Source of the DNA: Otis tarda
Lineage: Eukaryota > Chordata > Aves > Otidiformes > Otididae
NCBI GenBank assembly: GCA_026413225.1
Contig: CM048552.1
Location: 183,864,053 to 183,928,052, forward strand
Direction of reading: 5' to 3'
DNA length: 64,000 nucleotides
The position numbers were made by a program, and so were the translations under genes. Below the pieces are notes generated by a model, which worked only from the letters and a program-made list of their open reading frames with translations, made no database searches and was not told the DNA's origin. Of the stretch, positions 25,255 through 37,565 are shown piece after piece. Numbering within the stretch: the first letter of the stretch is position 1; every line of letters begins with the position of its first letter.

Positions 25255-25745
25255 ATACCAAATTAATTGCTAGTAGTGTCAGGCAAATAGTAAAAAGAAA
25301 GTTATAAATATTCACTTCAAATTAACAATTAATTTATTATGGCTGAACACAAGCTCCTTTTATGTTTGCTTCCTACAAATACTCATGCAAAGCAAATTCG
25401 AAGCCTCTACACTCCATTACTGGCTTTCAAAATAGGAGACATAATTGATATGGGATTTACACAGCTTGACAAAGCAAGGGAGGCCGGGCTCCCAAAATCC
25501 TTTGGAGCCAGCACACAAAGGTAATTAAACAAACCGGTGAAGGAACTGGCTCCCTGCACCTTCTTTAGCTAGCATCTTGCACAAGGTTACCTAATTACAG
25601 TTTGTCAGCAACTGGAGTGATGAGAGAAATCTGCCATCAGCCAATTCAAACAAAAAATAAACTGGAGATAATAATACTTCCATCGGCAGAACAAGAGACT
25701 GAATTTGTTGAGTAAATTATTCACTTTGCTTTAATTGCTACACAG
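25255..25745. promoter_or_regulatory. Homeodomain-motif-rich stretch, possible enhancer
   Basis: TAATTA/ATTAAT-type cores recur at about 25261, 25322-25333, 25522, 25591 and 25731, together with TGTCAG (MEIS/TGIF-like) words at about 25278 and 25605. The sequence between them is non-repetitive. Such clustering is common in developmental enhancers of vertebrates, but AT-rich DNA makes these cores frequent by chance. Function is inferred, not shown. Confidence 0.25.
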
Positions 25746-28100
25746 AGAGTGAAATGACACAGTGATATCTTAGTGACCAGATAAAATATGTCATCTTCGC
25801 CCCACCCAGTGAACTATGCAGCACTGAACAGATGAGTCGCCTTCCCCTGCCTGCATTAAAAGAGTACAAGTGGAAAAAAATTAAAATTCAGTTTTTAAAT
25901 CAAGCAGTTTTACATCAGCTCCAAGTCAATCACTCCATCTCCAAGTCAGTCACTGACAGTGGAGGGAACTTAGCAATAATGAGCATTTCTATTTTGCAGT
26001 TCTCCTATATGTATTTAGTTAAGATAGTGGTGGTTAATCTACTGTTCCACTTAATTAAATACTGTTAAAATTATACTTTAAGCATCAGCTTATATCTTGC
26101 TAGCACAATTACAATCTATAACTTTCCATCTTACATCAATCACTAATTTGCTGTCTGGCAGTGTAATTTCTCGTTATATAGCATTCATCTTTAACAAGTC
26201 AAGGTGTGCCAAGCATTCCTAACGCTACAGCGGCCACTCGCCCTGGTGAAACTGTGGCCCCAGAATGAAGAAGCGGTAGCTATCTCCCTCTTGAAAACCC
26301 CAGAAGGAATTCCATGGCATGTGACAGAAGGTATATAAATATAATATATACATGTCGTCTCGGAAGGATATTCCTAAAGCATGAGCGCGCTCAGGAGGTG
26401 TGTGCTGAGGACACACTGTCATCCTGCGATGCAGTTGATGAACAAGTAGTGGAAACAACTTAACTACACAGAAAAGCAATGACCGGACAATAGAGAGATG
26501 ATTATCAGATCCACACAGTTAGCAAATAAAAAAAAAAGGGGAAAACCCCACGCTCACTATAGCCGAACCTCCCCTCGGTCTAGAAAACAGACATTTCTTG
26601 CAAAATAGTGGAAGAAAAGGGAAAGGAGGACAGTCTGATGAGGAAGCCATGGATAGAAGTGAGATATTTATCTTGATTTGTATCTGACTACTCTTCATAC
26701 ATTACTGCAAGGCTTAGCTCTGCATTGTCTTCTGCTTACTCGACACTCTGGGCACCAGTAATTTCCCAGCTGCACAGTAATACTCCTACGGCTGGCTGAG
26801 GTGCTCCTGTGCTCTCTGTCCTGTGTGTTAAATTAGACATTTTTTTTCTAGGTACTGTTTTGTGTCTGCACTTCATGTGTAGAGATTCTCCCCGTTGATT
26901 TTTGGATAATCCTAGCCTCTTCAGAAGGCATATATATATATAAGCATTACTTAAACAAACATAGTGTATGCTTGTATGCAAGCAAAAGCATGCGTGAGTG
27001 CATCTCTTCTCAAGTTTGCTATTCAATAATATGTGGGAAAAACCTTTCAAAGGGGACCTAAATCCACTGCTTTTGGAATGCCAATCGTTGTCTGTCATAA
27101 CCTGCAAGATCTGGAGAACATTGTAATTCTGTACAATGGTTACTTAGAAATTAAAGCATATAGATACTTAGTATATTAGACATTTCTAAAGAAAATAATT
27201 AATGTTGCCTATTTTTTCTTTTTCTTGCCTCTTTTTCCTTAAATGAGAAGTTATTGAAAATGAAATATGATTTAAAATACTCCTCGTCCAAGAGTAAACT
27301 GTGTGTGTAAAACATCAACATTTTTGTCATGAAAATGCTTCAGAAAGGCTTCATGGAAGAAGACAAATTGTTCCAGTCTCTCCAAAATTACAATCTTGGC
27401 TGCTTACAGTTAAACTATACAAACCACTTTGTTTTGTGAAGCCAAAGCTTTATTCCTCAAAAGCTTTATTCAATAGCCAAGAAAGTTAGTGTTCAGAAAG
27501 AAAGTAAGAGTGAAACCTAACCAATCTGGTCACAATTGTTTCATTATATTTAATAAGCTTAGAAAGATCTGTATATGGTACTGATAAACAGCCCTGTTGG
27601 CTAAGTAAATAATACTGATGAAATCCGTTTGGCCTCTACTGTACATGTTTCTTGCAAGAAACATCAGTTTTCACAGGGTTTTTTTTTCCCTCTCCCCAGA
27701 AAGGCGGAACTGTGCAAGACCTGTCCCAAACGAAAAAAAAAAAAGATACTAGTTATAAAAACAGATGTTCTAACAATAACCATAGGATGATGTGGTAGCC
27801 AGAGATAACCATGTACAGTATTTAAACTACCCTGGTTCTGTGCTAGTTTCTACTCTGTTCTTCAGAAAAGGGTACAAACATTTATTCAGATGCAACTAGC
27901 CTTAGAAAAAACATAGATTTCCTTTGCAATTTAATGTTTTTGACCATCATTCACTTCCCAGGTTGTTTTGTATCCAACAGGAGTATTTATTGGAGTATCT
28001 CTCATGACTGAAATCCAGCTAAATCTACAGAATTAAAAAAAAAATCAGCTTTTCTTTTTTTCCTTGACCAGACACGTTTGTTCTATTTCTTACAAATAAG
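25746..28100. other. Unique non-coding DNA
   Basis: No gene or repeat family is recognised. A short near-tandem pair (ccaagtcaatcact / ccaagtcagtcact, period 20) lies at 25921-25954, and a (TA)n run lies at about 26930-26942. Confidence 0.5.
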
Positions 28101-28278
28101 AGTGGTAGAACACTGGCACAGGTTGCCCAGAGAGGTGCCCCATCCCTGGAGACATTCAAGGCCAGGTTGGACGGGGCTCTGAGCAACCTGATCTGGTTGA
28201 AGATGTTGCAAGGGGTTGAACTAGATGACCTTTAAAGGTCCCTTCCAACTCAAATGATTCTATGATTCCATGATTCCA
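28101..28278 (+). mobile_element. CR1 LINE 3' fragment
   Basis: Only the last ~180 bases of a CR1 are present: the end of ORF2 ('cactggcacaggttgcccag'), then 'ctctgagcaacctgatctgg', 'actagatgacctttaaaggt' and terminal tgattctatgattcc units. Relative to the 9.3-11.2 kb copy it lacks several bases after gagaggtg. Severe 5' truncation is typical of CR1. Confidence 0.95.
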
Positions 28279-28314
28279 TTTCCAGACTTTTACTATAGAA
28301 CATACCTATCAAAA

Positions 28315-28319
28315 TCCAT
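28315..28319. repeat. Target-site duplication TCCAT, left copy
   Basis: It is repeated exactly at 28888-28892 on the other side of the LTR. Confidence 0.88.
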
Positions 28320-28887
28320 TGTGCAGGTTTTGGCTGGGATAGAGTTGATTTTCTTCATAGTAGCTTGTATAGGACTATGTTTTGGATTTTTGACCGAAAC
28401 AGCATTGATAACACAGGGATGTTTTAGTTACTGCTGAGTCATGCTTACATGATATCACTCTGCCCCACTAGCGAGCAGGCTGGGGATGCACAAGAAGTTG
28501 GGAGAGGACGTAGCCAGGAAGGCTGATCCCAACTGACCAAAGGGATATCCTATACTATATGGCATCATGCTCAGCACTAAAAGCTCGGGGGAAAAGGAGG
28601 AAGGGGGATGTTTGGAGTGATGGCATTTGTCTTCAGAAGTAATTGTTACACGTGATGGACTTCTGCTTTCCTGGAGATGACTAAATACCTGCCTGCCAGT
28701 GGGAAGTAATGAATTCCTTATTTTGCTTTTCTTGCATGTGCAACTTTTGCTTTACCTATTAAACTGTCTTTATCTCAGTGAATAATTACTCAGTTTTACC
28801 CTTCTGATTCTCTCCCCTATGCTACCAGGGGCAAGTGAGCGAGCAGCTCTGAGGGTCTTGGCTGCTGACTGGGGTTAAAACACAACA
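28320..28887 (+). mobile_element. Solo LTR of an avian endogenous retrovirus (ERVL-like)
   Basis: The element begins TGTGCAGGTTTTGGCTGGGA and ends GGGGTTAAAACACAACA, with a five-base duplication TCCAT on both sides. The body carries blocks I recognise from abundant avian LTRs: 'ttgataacacagggatgttt', 'ccaactgaccaaagggatat', 'acctattaaactgtctttat' and 'ttctgattctctccc'. An ATTAAA polyadenylation signal is at 28758-28763. The place where related LTRs have a TATA box (cataaaagct-like) reads 'cactaaaagctc' here, so the promoter is probably damaged. No internal retroviral genes flank it. Five-base duplications fit an ERVL-type integrase, but the exact family name needs a library search. Confidence 0.94.
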
Positions 28888-28892
28888 TCCAT
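28888..28892. repeat. Target-site duplication TCCAT, right copy
   Basis: It pairs with 28315-28319. Confidence 0.88.
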
Positions 28893-29124
28893 ATAAAACC
28901 TAGTGTTAATATTCCATACGTACATATGCCATATTCATATTCCACCTTTTCCTCTAAAACATATTCTCTGTTGGATAGGAGATCATTCTCCCATGCTACA
29001 AGAAATTCTAGTTTCTTTAACCACCCTAAATCAGGCCAAATTTCTTAGACATTTTGCTGAACTGCAAATAGAACTTCAGTTCATAACATATTTCATGTTG
29101 AAGTTATTTTAAAAGTTTGTAAAT
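28893..29124. other. Unique AT-rich DNA
   Basis: Nothing recognised between the LTR and a small tandem duplication. Confidence 0.5.
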
Positions 29125-29193
29125 TTTCTAGCTTAAAGTTTAAAAAATATATTAAAGTTTAAAAATGTTTCTAGCTTAAAGTTTAAAAAATAT
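29125..29193. repeat. Tandem duplication, 43-bp period
   Basis: A 26-base AT-rich word (tttctagcttaaag...) is identical at 29125-29150 and 29168-29193, giving a 43-base period. The spacer repeats part of the same word (ttaaagtttaaaaa). Confidence 0.9.
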
Positions 29194-29888
29194 TTCTTAT
29201 TTTGCAAAACCAAATCCAGGATATTTAATTGGAAAATTGTTTAAAACATTGTTATATTTCAAATAGCATCAGTTTCAATTGTCAGCTTTTGACAAAAAGA
29301 GTTTTTTTCAACTCCTGACTTTCATTAAATGCTAAAGAAAATCTTCTGTGGCTAAGGTATTGCAAAAGCATGCTGTGCAAAAGACGTATTTCCACTAAGA
29401 TACAGATTAATAGAACACGCAAGAAGAGATGCTTGTATTTATATGGAACAGCAGATCTATCTGTGACAATAATAGCATTTATTAGACTTGAGCTTCTTTT
29501 CAGTGTGAATGCAGACATGTTTTAATATTCCAAACAACCATACAATGCTTTTATTTGCTTTGTCCATTAAAAAAATAAAGAAGAAAACACTGCAAATATA
29601 TATTATTCATGGATATAGATAGCTCAGCTCATAAAAGCAGCGAGCTCTCAGCACATTTTTTCTACCTGGTATTATAAACCAAATGTATAAAATACATGGT
29701 TCCAGAGAAAAGTACATGATTTTGCAGTTCACTGAATACTTTCTTTAACAACCTTTCCATTTCTCATTTGTGTAAGCAAATTAGAGCAAACTCAGTAGTT
29801 TCTGAAAACACACAGAACATTTCAACTTTATTTAAGAGTTAGATGAAAACAGCAAACTAAATAAAAAGAACAGAATTTGTAGAAGCAA
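29194..29888. other. Unique AT-rich DNA
   Basis: No gene or repeat family is recognised. Confidence 0.5.
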
Positions 29889-30385
29889 AGAATCACAGAA
29901 CAACACAAGCTGAAGGGCACCTTTGGCAGTAGTTTGGTTCAATCCCTTCCTCTAAGCATGGCCAACTTAGAACTGGTTGCTCAAGACTGCTAGATTTGAA
30001 TACCTCCAAGAATGGAGAGTTCATAGCCTCTTTGTGCAACCTGCTCCCACACTTCACCACATTACTGTGATATTTTTATTTTTCCTATATCCAGCTGGGA
30101 ATTCTTATGTTGCAATTTGTGTTTGTTCCCTCTCCCATCATTCTCCCCTTATGAGAAACATCTGGTTTCATCTTCCTTCTATCCCCATTAGACAGTTGAA
30201 GATAACATTTAGATCCTGAAGACAACATTTAGACCTTCCCTCAGAATTCTTTTCCTAAAGTCGAACAGACTCAGTTGTCTCAGTTTCTTCCTGGATATCA
30301 TGCGTTCCGTCAAGACTCAGGAAACCTCCAAAGTGTTTCTTATAACGCATCTGGGCACTGTCCAAACTCCAGCCAAGCCAGCTGA
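29889..30385 (-). mobile_element. CR1 LINE fragment, old and diverged
   Basis: Read on the plus strand it starts with the reverse-complemented CR1 tail ('agaatcacagaac', 'gaagggcacctttgg', 'ggttcaatccc') and continues into the reversed end of ORF2 ('gaatacctccaagaatggag', 'gtgcaacctgctcccaca', 'catctgggcactgtccaaac'). The terminal octamers are almost gone and there are many substitutions, so it is much older than the 9.3 kb copy. The right end is approximate. It lies in opposite orientation to the CR1 tail 1.6 kb upstream. Confidence 0.88.
30197..30236. repeat. 20-bp near-tandem duplication inside CR1
   Basis: tgaagataacatttagatcc (30197-30216) is followed at once by tgaagacaacatttagacct (30217-30236), identical at 18 of 20 positions. 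It is a local duplication within the old CR1. Confidence 0.85.
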
Positions 30386-33300
30386 CAGATTATCATCTAT
30401 TTCAAAGGACTTTTGATCAAGTCCTTCTTTTACATGTGCACTTGAATGAAAAATAAGGATGGCAGGACAAGGAGAAAGATTTATTATACCACAGAGTTGT
30501 TTAGTTTGGGTATCTATGTTTTCTACTTAAAGGTTTTTCATCAGAGTTCATAATTAGAACTTAAGCATCTCAGTTCTTATATCAGAGGTTATACGCTGGT
30601 GGCTTCAGAGAGAAGTATCTGAATGTCCTGATACGTAATTTAGTTTAAAATTAAATGGTACATTGCACCTATCTGTTCTACAGCAGGAGTGGAAATCTTT
30701 AGATTTAATTTGCTAAAAGTCTTTTGTTTTTTCTGGTTACTGCACACAGTGACCAAAGTACACTGTGTACAAATAGCTGGTACGTGTTATAGCATACTGC
30801 CACATTGCTGGCAAAACACTGATTATTGAATTCTTATTAAAGTTCTAATGTTTAGATATGTCTTAACTTTCAGCTTTCAGCACTGGAATTCATCTATACC
30901 TCTGTGTACCTTTATGCTTTGGACATTTCATGATTTCCCTTGAGAGTATAAGGAAAAGGAAGCCGTACCAGATCCAGAAATTGATTCACTTTCCCAACAG
31001 AAGCATGAACTAATAAGATGGTGAAATTATGAATCACATACTCTGTCCCTTTAAGGCAAGTTGATAAAGGCATAAAATGAAGCTCCCTGGAGACACAAAA
31101 ATCCAGCAGAGCATATTCGAGAATATTTTCTGAATAATTTATTTTTTTTTTTTGTCCAGTGCAATATGTTTTGAGTCAAACTTAGAATAACATGATCACC
31201 TCTGTCATCATCATGTAGTGATTTGACTGCTTTTTAAAAAGTCAGCCACCAAACAGGGAATTTGCAAGTATTTCCTCAGCAACAACACAAAGCCTACCAC
31301 CACCAAGCAAACTCCATGTCTCATTGTTCCCATTCCCTTGAAGCAAGAAGTGCACTCACTAGCTATTAGATATGAAGTGGCTCTAAGTCATTAGTATTTC
31401 ACTTTTTCAAGGATCTCTTTTCCCCAGTGTTTGAGGGCACTCAGCCAGCAACATTTGTTGTGTGACAGACATCTGCGAGAAACGCGAACACACACAAAAT
31501 TCCAGCTTTCAGACAACTCAAGCTAAATTACCAACTTGAAGTTTCAATATAAGCTTGCTGCTGTATGCAGCAAAGACACAGCACAAGTAGAGGCAATTCT
31601 CTCAAGTTCGAGAGATCGTATTAGACACAACTAAAACAAGCTACTGCTGCAGCAGGAAGTTCTCTTCTGCTGATTTCTCCACTTCTTTGACTAATTGTTC
31701 CTTGAGTTTGCTGCATCTTCTGCAATACTGTGATAGAGTGAAAATTTGCCAAATAAAATGTGTCCTGGAAAAAGGAGGGGGTTCTTCTGTAGATAATTTT
31801 GATACATTTAGATACAATGAGGGATAAAAGGTGGATTTATTTACATTTAGGAAATAGAGGCTCTAGCACTTGAGACATGGAAATTACAACAGAAAAGGTG
31901 CATTACTCCCCCTAGCACTCTTTCTGGATGATGTGGATGCATAGATCTCCGAAACATCCAGGTCAAAAGGGAGGTAAGACCTTGAAAGTAAGGAAGAAAA
32001 ATCTTAATGTGATTTCTCAGGAAGAGGGCTTCCAGTCAAAGAGGAAGGTCTCAGAAGGCTGAGAAATGTAATTATAATACCTGCATCTTTGGTAGGCTTG
32101 AGAAGAAAGACATACCCTTACCCCTGTAAAAGCTCTTAAGGCTTTTCTTAGTTAGGGCTCCATGAACTTAAATTTTTTTTAAATCAACTGGCTAAATGGG
32201 AAAGTTGACCTGGGAACTGGCCTGTATCAGATCCCTGCTCTTTGTGCAGACAGAAATTGCAAGCTGACACACCAAGAGCATGCCAAGGTAACTCAGAGCA
32301 GAGAGTACTCTTGGAAAGATTACTTAACAGAGAGAATGCGAAACAGAACCGTGGCACTGGATGACATAAGATAAACCAAGCAAGAATAAATAAATTGGTG
32401 AGTTAAAAGTGCAGAGATTAGAGCAGAGGCTCTCCAAATAAATGAGGTCACCCATGCTGGAGGTATGGAGGGAGGATCCCATGTCCTGTGGGAGTTCAGC
32501 TGAAAGATGGAATGGGAGGAGGAGAAATCCCAAATGAGATGTAAGAATGATGAGAGAGGGAGGACACAACCATAAAAGCGAAGGGAGGAGAAACGGTCAA
32601 TGAGACTAGAGTAAAATTAAAGGGAGGTGCTTCTGAATTCTAAATTACATACTTTATTCACTACTTACAGAGCTGTTTCAAGAACAACTGCATTATTGAA
32701 ATCAATATAAAACTGCCACGGTGCTCCACAAACACACATTTGGGCAATGTACCTGCATTGCAACGTTTACCACCAAACTGAGCTTGGTAAATCTCATCCA
32801 TCCAGCCATAAATAATAACTGACAAAATCTCTGCCAGATCGGCACTATTTCCAAACTTCAACTATATTTACACACCCACAGTTAGCAGCTGACAAGTCAT
32901 ATATGAGGGAAATTGCCTCCCTCTAAAAAAGAGCTGCTGTCAGAGCTGCTCTGTTCCACATGAAAATAATTCAAAGGAGTTCTTGTGAAAGAGCAGCTAT
33001 ACTCAGAATAGTTACCACAACGGACATTTTTACTCAACACCTCTTCTAGTACTTTTGCAGTACTTTTGTTCAGCTACTGAGTTAAGTGCCAGAGATAACT
33101 TTTTTATTCTTTCCTTTTAAAAAAAAACTCCTCATAACTCCATGAAGCTAGCAGGAAAAAAAGATTGGAAAAAAAAAAACAGAACAGAGTCAATGGGTCT
33201 GCCGTGAACCAAATTCTTTCCTGAGATCCAGGCACTGTTACTAAGGTAGAGTTCCTGACACAGGCAGGTAGGCATTGCCCAGGGATATCTCCTGCCTACT

Positions 33301-35789
33301 TTATGAGTTCCTGATAAGCATTATCAACACCTGAAAAGACAAGGATAGGCCACTTTAAGCTGAGTATGCCTTGGCACTGGAAAGCTGGTGGAGAAGGGTA
33401 GACATTTCCTTGCCTTTTAGTAGCCACCAACTTCACACCCAATTCTAGCAATAACTGCAGCTCCTCCTCTAGAAGGTCTCTCTATATTTCCTTTTTCTAA
33501 ATCTTTTTTTCCTCTTCCTCCCTGGGAGGACCAAGAAGGTGAGGAGGCATCATTGGTGATGAATGGGGAGAACGGGCTGCCTGTTATGAGCTGGAGTGAA
33601 AATAAGATGCTGCATGGTGACAAGTTCCAGGAGATGTGAGCTCAGAGACTGATATCCTGAAGAGAGGAGGATGCAGAAGGAGAGGGATTTTCTAGGGGGA
33701 AAAGAGAGGAAAAGCCTCAAGTCCCTACTAATATCCTACTACAGGCTCCTGCACTTTCCCCTAGTCCCACTCCCTCTGCAAAGATCCTCTCCCCTTCTCC
33801 CCAGCTACTCTTACCCACCTTGCCCCATCCATTCCCTTTGTTAACCCAGAAGTGTCCTCTCATCAGTCTACGGCATTTCCTGGAGCACCGCTAGCACCTC
33901 AAATTCCTCTCCCTCCTTCTCCACGTCCAGAGCTCACTTTGCTACCACAGAGCCCTGAGCTCTGTCTACAGGACCAGGAAATCTTGCACTGGTTCCTCAT
34001 AGTGTTGGACATTTGAACGGCACAGCTATCTCTCGTGTGGGCAGCACATCTCTTCAGCTGGGCACAAGATGGAGAAAAGGCGATGTGTCCTCTGCATTCA
34101 GTTTGCAAGCGTTGGCAGTGATGTGACATTGGGCATGGGAGATAATAAAATAAAGCCACATCACCCAAAATGGCACTTTATGTTTTCATTTTTTCAATGT
34201 AAATCCTGAAATGGAAATTTTTATAGTTTTGCTTTGAAGGTAATTTAAGTAACTACTTTATTCCCCAATCTAAGGAAAGGGAATACCATAAATGTCACAG
34301 TAATTTCAGTTACTTACAAAAACATTTGTAAAGATTTTAATATCATCTACTATATGTGAGCACTATTGCCCTAAGTAAGTGAATCCATAAAGAATAGATT
34401 TTATTATAAGGTAATATTAACCTTGGTGAAATAATCAGTATTCCTGAATCACCTCCAGTTTGGTTAATGGAGATACTTCTTCCAGATAAACCTAAAATAA
34501 AAAGATGATATGCAGCATTGAAGACACTGTAGGAATTTGGGATAGTTACAGAATTCTGGATCCACTGAAAAAATGACAATGAAATTAAATATAATACTTC
34601 CTTACACGCCAAATATTCTGCCTAGCTTTGCCTGGTTCACATAACAACCTAAAATTCAAGTAGCCATTCTTCTCACAGAAGCACCTCACAATTTCAGAGA
34701 GTAAATACGAATAACTGATGGTATACCTATATATAAATATATATATATATATATAGCCACACTAGCTTTTGGACTATGCTGTGCTGCAAGTTATCATGGC
34801 TGTAAAACAGGCTCGATAAACTTGAAAAGAAAACATGGAGAGAAATCCTGCTTCGCTGAACAGCATGCCCAGTAATGCTCTCAGCTCTAACACATGATGC
34901 CAAAATCCACAGGATCTGCAAAATTCCCACCCGCCACCACCACCACCAGCCAGAAGAGTTCTTGTCAGGACATCACACCCGAACTCTGCCAGAGGGAGCT
35001 ATCTTCTGTACGTTTATTAAGCTGTCTGCAAATTTGACACCTCCATAGTCTCCATCTGACTATAGCAACAAAGAAGGTTTTCTTCTCCCGCTTCTAATAT
35101 TTCAGACTCAGGGTGATCATTCAAGGGGTTTGAGGACTCCCAGTTCATCTGCTTGTTATATAGGCAGTCAGGGTGGAAGAGAGGGGTGACAAATTCAACA
35201 ATTTTTAAAATTTTTTTATCCTAGGCTGGCACCTCTCCTTCTGCAAAGCATCCAGTGCCTGCCCTGGCTCACTCTCACAGGTGATAGAATGATATGGACA
35301 TAATCCTCGGCATTTTTTTCACTGCTGTCCAAAATGTTCTCAACAGCAACAGTGAATATTGTCCAACATAATCAGACATTGAGTAATGTGAAGCTAAAGT
35401 AAGACAAAGGGACCGAACAATAATAGCCAAGGCTCCTCTCCACAAATGCAGCCAGTCCATGAACTAAACCAGATGTACAAAACACTCCCACAATCAGCAT
35501 CACACATTAAATCCATACCCTCCTTTTCCTGTTGTGCATTCAGCAATCTCTCCCCAAATGTTTAGTTCTCATGTTCATTCTCTCCTTCAAATGACAGCTA
35601 ATGAGAAGCAAGCGAGCCCACAGTTTGTGGACAGGAGTGGCTTTCAACTGTCAGGAGGAAGAGCATCACTTTGTTTTAATCTATTTGGCACTCTAAAATA
35701 CACACTTCTCTGGCTGTCTTGTTCTGACCACATCCTACTCGCAGCCAAGAAGTTAGCCAAGAAACACTCTTTGCAGGCTGCAATTAAAA
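30386..35789. other. Unique non-coding DNA
   Basis: No gene or repeat family is recognised. A T run lies at 31140-31154 and purine-rich patches at 32400-32620 and 33640-33720. All open frames are under 95 codons and lack recognisable domains. Confidence 0.5.
34728..34755. repeat. (TA)n microsatellite
   Basis: About 28 bases of alternating T and A with one interruption (ataaatat). Confidence 0.9.
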
Positions 35790-35960
35790 CACAAACCAGA
35801 CAGCATTGTTAATACCTGGATAAACAGCCATTAATTATTTAGGTGTGCATGCCAGTCCCAGTCTGCCTGGCTTTGAGGTGGGCTGAAAGGCGAGCCAGGA
35901 CACGTATTCTGTGCACTGCTCTAAACGGGAAGCGATAAGTAATTTTACAGAAGGGTGAGG
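35790..35960. promoter_or_regulatory. Possible conserved regulatory island
   Basis: Non-repetitive, balanced-composition DNA with a cattaattatttagg block and a 'gtctgcctggctttgagg' block. The enhancer-like texture is only an inference. Confidence 0.15.
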
Positions 35961-37199
35961 CATGCAAGAGACTTAAATATCAATATTGAAGGCTAGACCA
36001 AAGTCTTTGTCAAGCCTTGAACACAGGTAGATCCATGTTACAGCAGGGAATCTTAGTCTAGGTATTTTGGAAGGTAACAGATAAAGGTTGTGCATTGTTT
36101 TATAGGATACCTACCATTGAAAAGATGCGTCATCATAGTACAGTTTTAGCCAAGATAGTTGTCCCCATTGCAATGCAAGGATGTTCACAAAGCCTGAATA
36201 CCATAGGATACAGACTGCCGAAAAACACTTGGTTGCATGTGAAAACTAGGAATGAGCCATACACCCAAGCTTATACCTGCCATTAGATGAGCAGTGGTGA
36301 GACAGGAGATGTTCACATCCCTCAGGCCAGTGCTTCCAACTCTGTAGCACATGAGCTTAACTTTTTACCGAGGCCAGGCACAGGCATGGAGCAGGTCTTA
36401 GTCCTGTTAAGGATGACCATTATTTTTAGAGCAACATAGAAAAAAACCCCACACATAGTCAACAAGTGTCTGCTTTTGAAATCTTTATCACACTTCTTCC
36501 TCTGCCCCGACCCACTACTTTCGTAGTAGGGACTGCCACACCTACTGAATTTATATGGCTGCACTACAAGTGGGCTTTATTTTCTCTAAATTAGAAAACA
36601 GCATGCAAGCAAATAGCTGCATGGGGTTATTATTTTGTACCTCTATCCATTTTTTTTTTGGCCTTTATTATCTGCACAACATATCTGTTGGAACTTTTTG
36701 ACACTCTAGCAAGTATCATGAAGTAGCTGAGACGAGTTGCCTCTTTCACTTAGACATTACGTCAGCATGCCCTCTCCAGAAAGGATAAAATATTTATTAT
36801 GATTAATACAAAAGGCATTACAGATGGAGCATTTCAGGAACATCAGAATAGATTAAAATTTAAAATAATAAGATACTAATAGCTTTTTCTACTTTGAGAT
36901 CTGGAGGGCTGGACTGAGGGTCTTTTACCATCTTAGAAATTACATTGAAAGACATTATTCTAGAATTTGCATTTAGGCCTAGTGCGAAATCTCAGAGAAA
37001 AGCACATTAAATTCAATCTGCAGTCTTTCTAAACTCACCATGGGCAGGAAAAGCCAACGTTGTGTTTCATATCAGCAAGCGCTGCCTGGGTAACCTGGAG
37101 CCTTGCTTTTATTCTGTTGATATAATGAGAAGCAATAACCCTTTGGGAATGATCAGCAGTCATTTTAGTCCTGCTTGATCAACGCCAAGCTGAACTGGG
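35961..37199. other. Unique non-coding DNA
   Basis: Nothing recognised. Short open frames only. Confidence 0.5.
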
Positions 37200-37460
37200 T
37201 GTACATCAGCTGCGGTGTGCAATGGAAGCCATGAGCGGCTGCGCTGGGACCCTCTGCCACCACGGCTCAGTAGCGGCGTTTGCACTCAGGCCCTTCCCTC
37301 GCTTCCTGCCTGCTGGGCCTGGCCCTGTATCTTGCTCATCCCAGCTCTGGCTGGGGTATCACCAGGCTGCGGCTTTGCCAGGGAGGACACTGTCCTTGCC
37401 AGGCTCGCTGCCCTCCGGGCTCCCCTGGCCCTGCAGAGCAGCCCTGGCACGGGGACGTGT
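37200..37460. other. GC- and CpG-rich patch
   Basis: About 260 bases are markedly GC-richer than the surroundings and hold many CpG sites (clusters near 37212, 37237-37242, 37262-37276, 37399-37415 and 37450-37458). Three overlapping plus-strand open frames of 76-115 codons run through it, a common by-product of high GC. I recognise no protein and no repeat family. It could be a small orphan CpG island, a GC-rich repeat unknown to me, or chance. Confidence 0.5.
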
Positions 37461-37565
37461 GGGGACATCCCATATTTCCCATATTATCCCTTATTTCTGT
37501 AACGTCTTAGAAAGGTTCTCTACTTATCTCTTTTTTCCCTTGGTAAAGGCCAGCGCTTTATCAGC

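Noticed and set aside
25339..25524. Possible small exon (61 codons ending before a GTAA donor-like site)
   Set aside because: No recognised domain, poor acceptor context and no partner exon. Regulatory DNA is the simpler reading.
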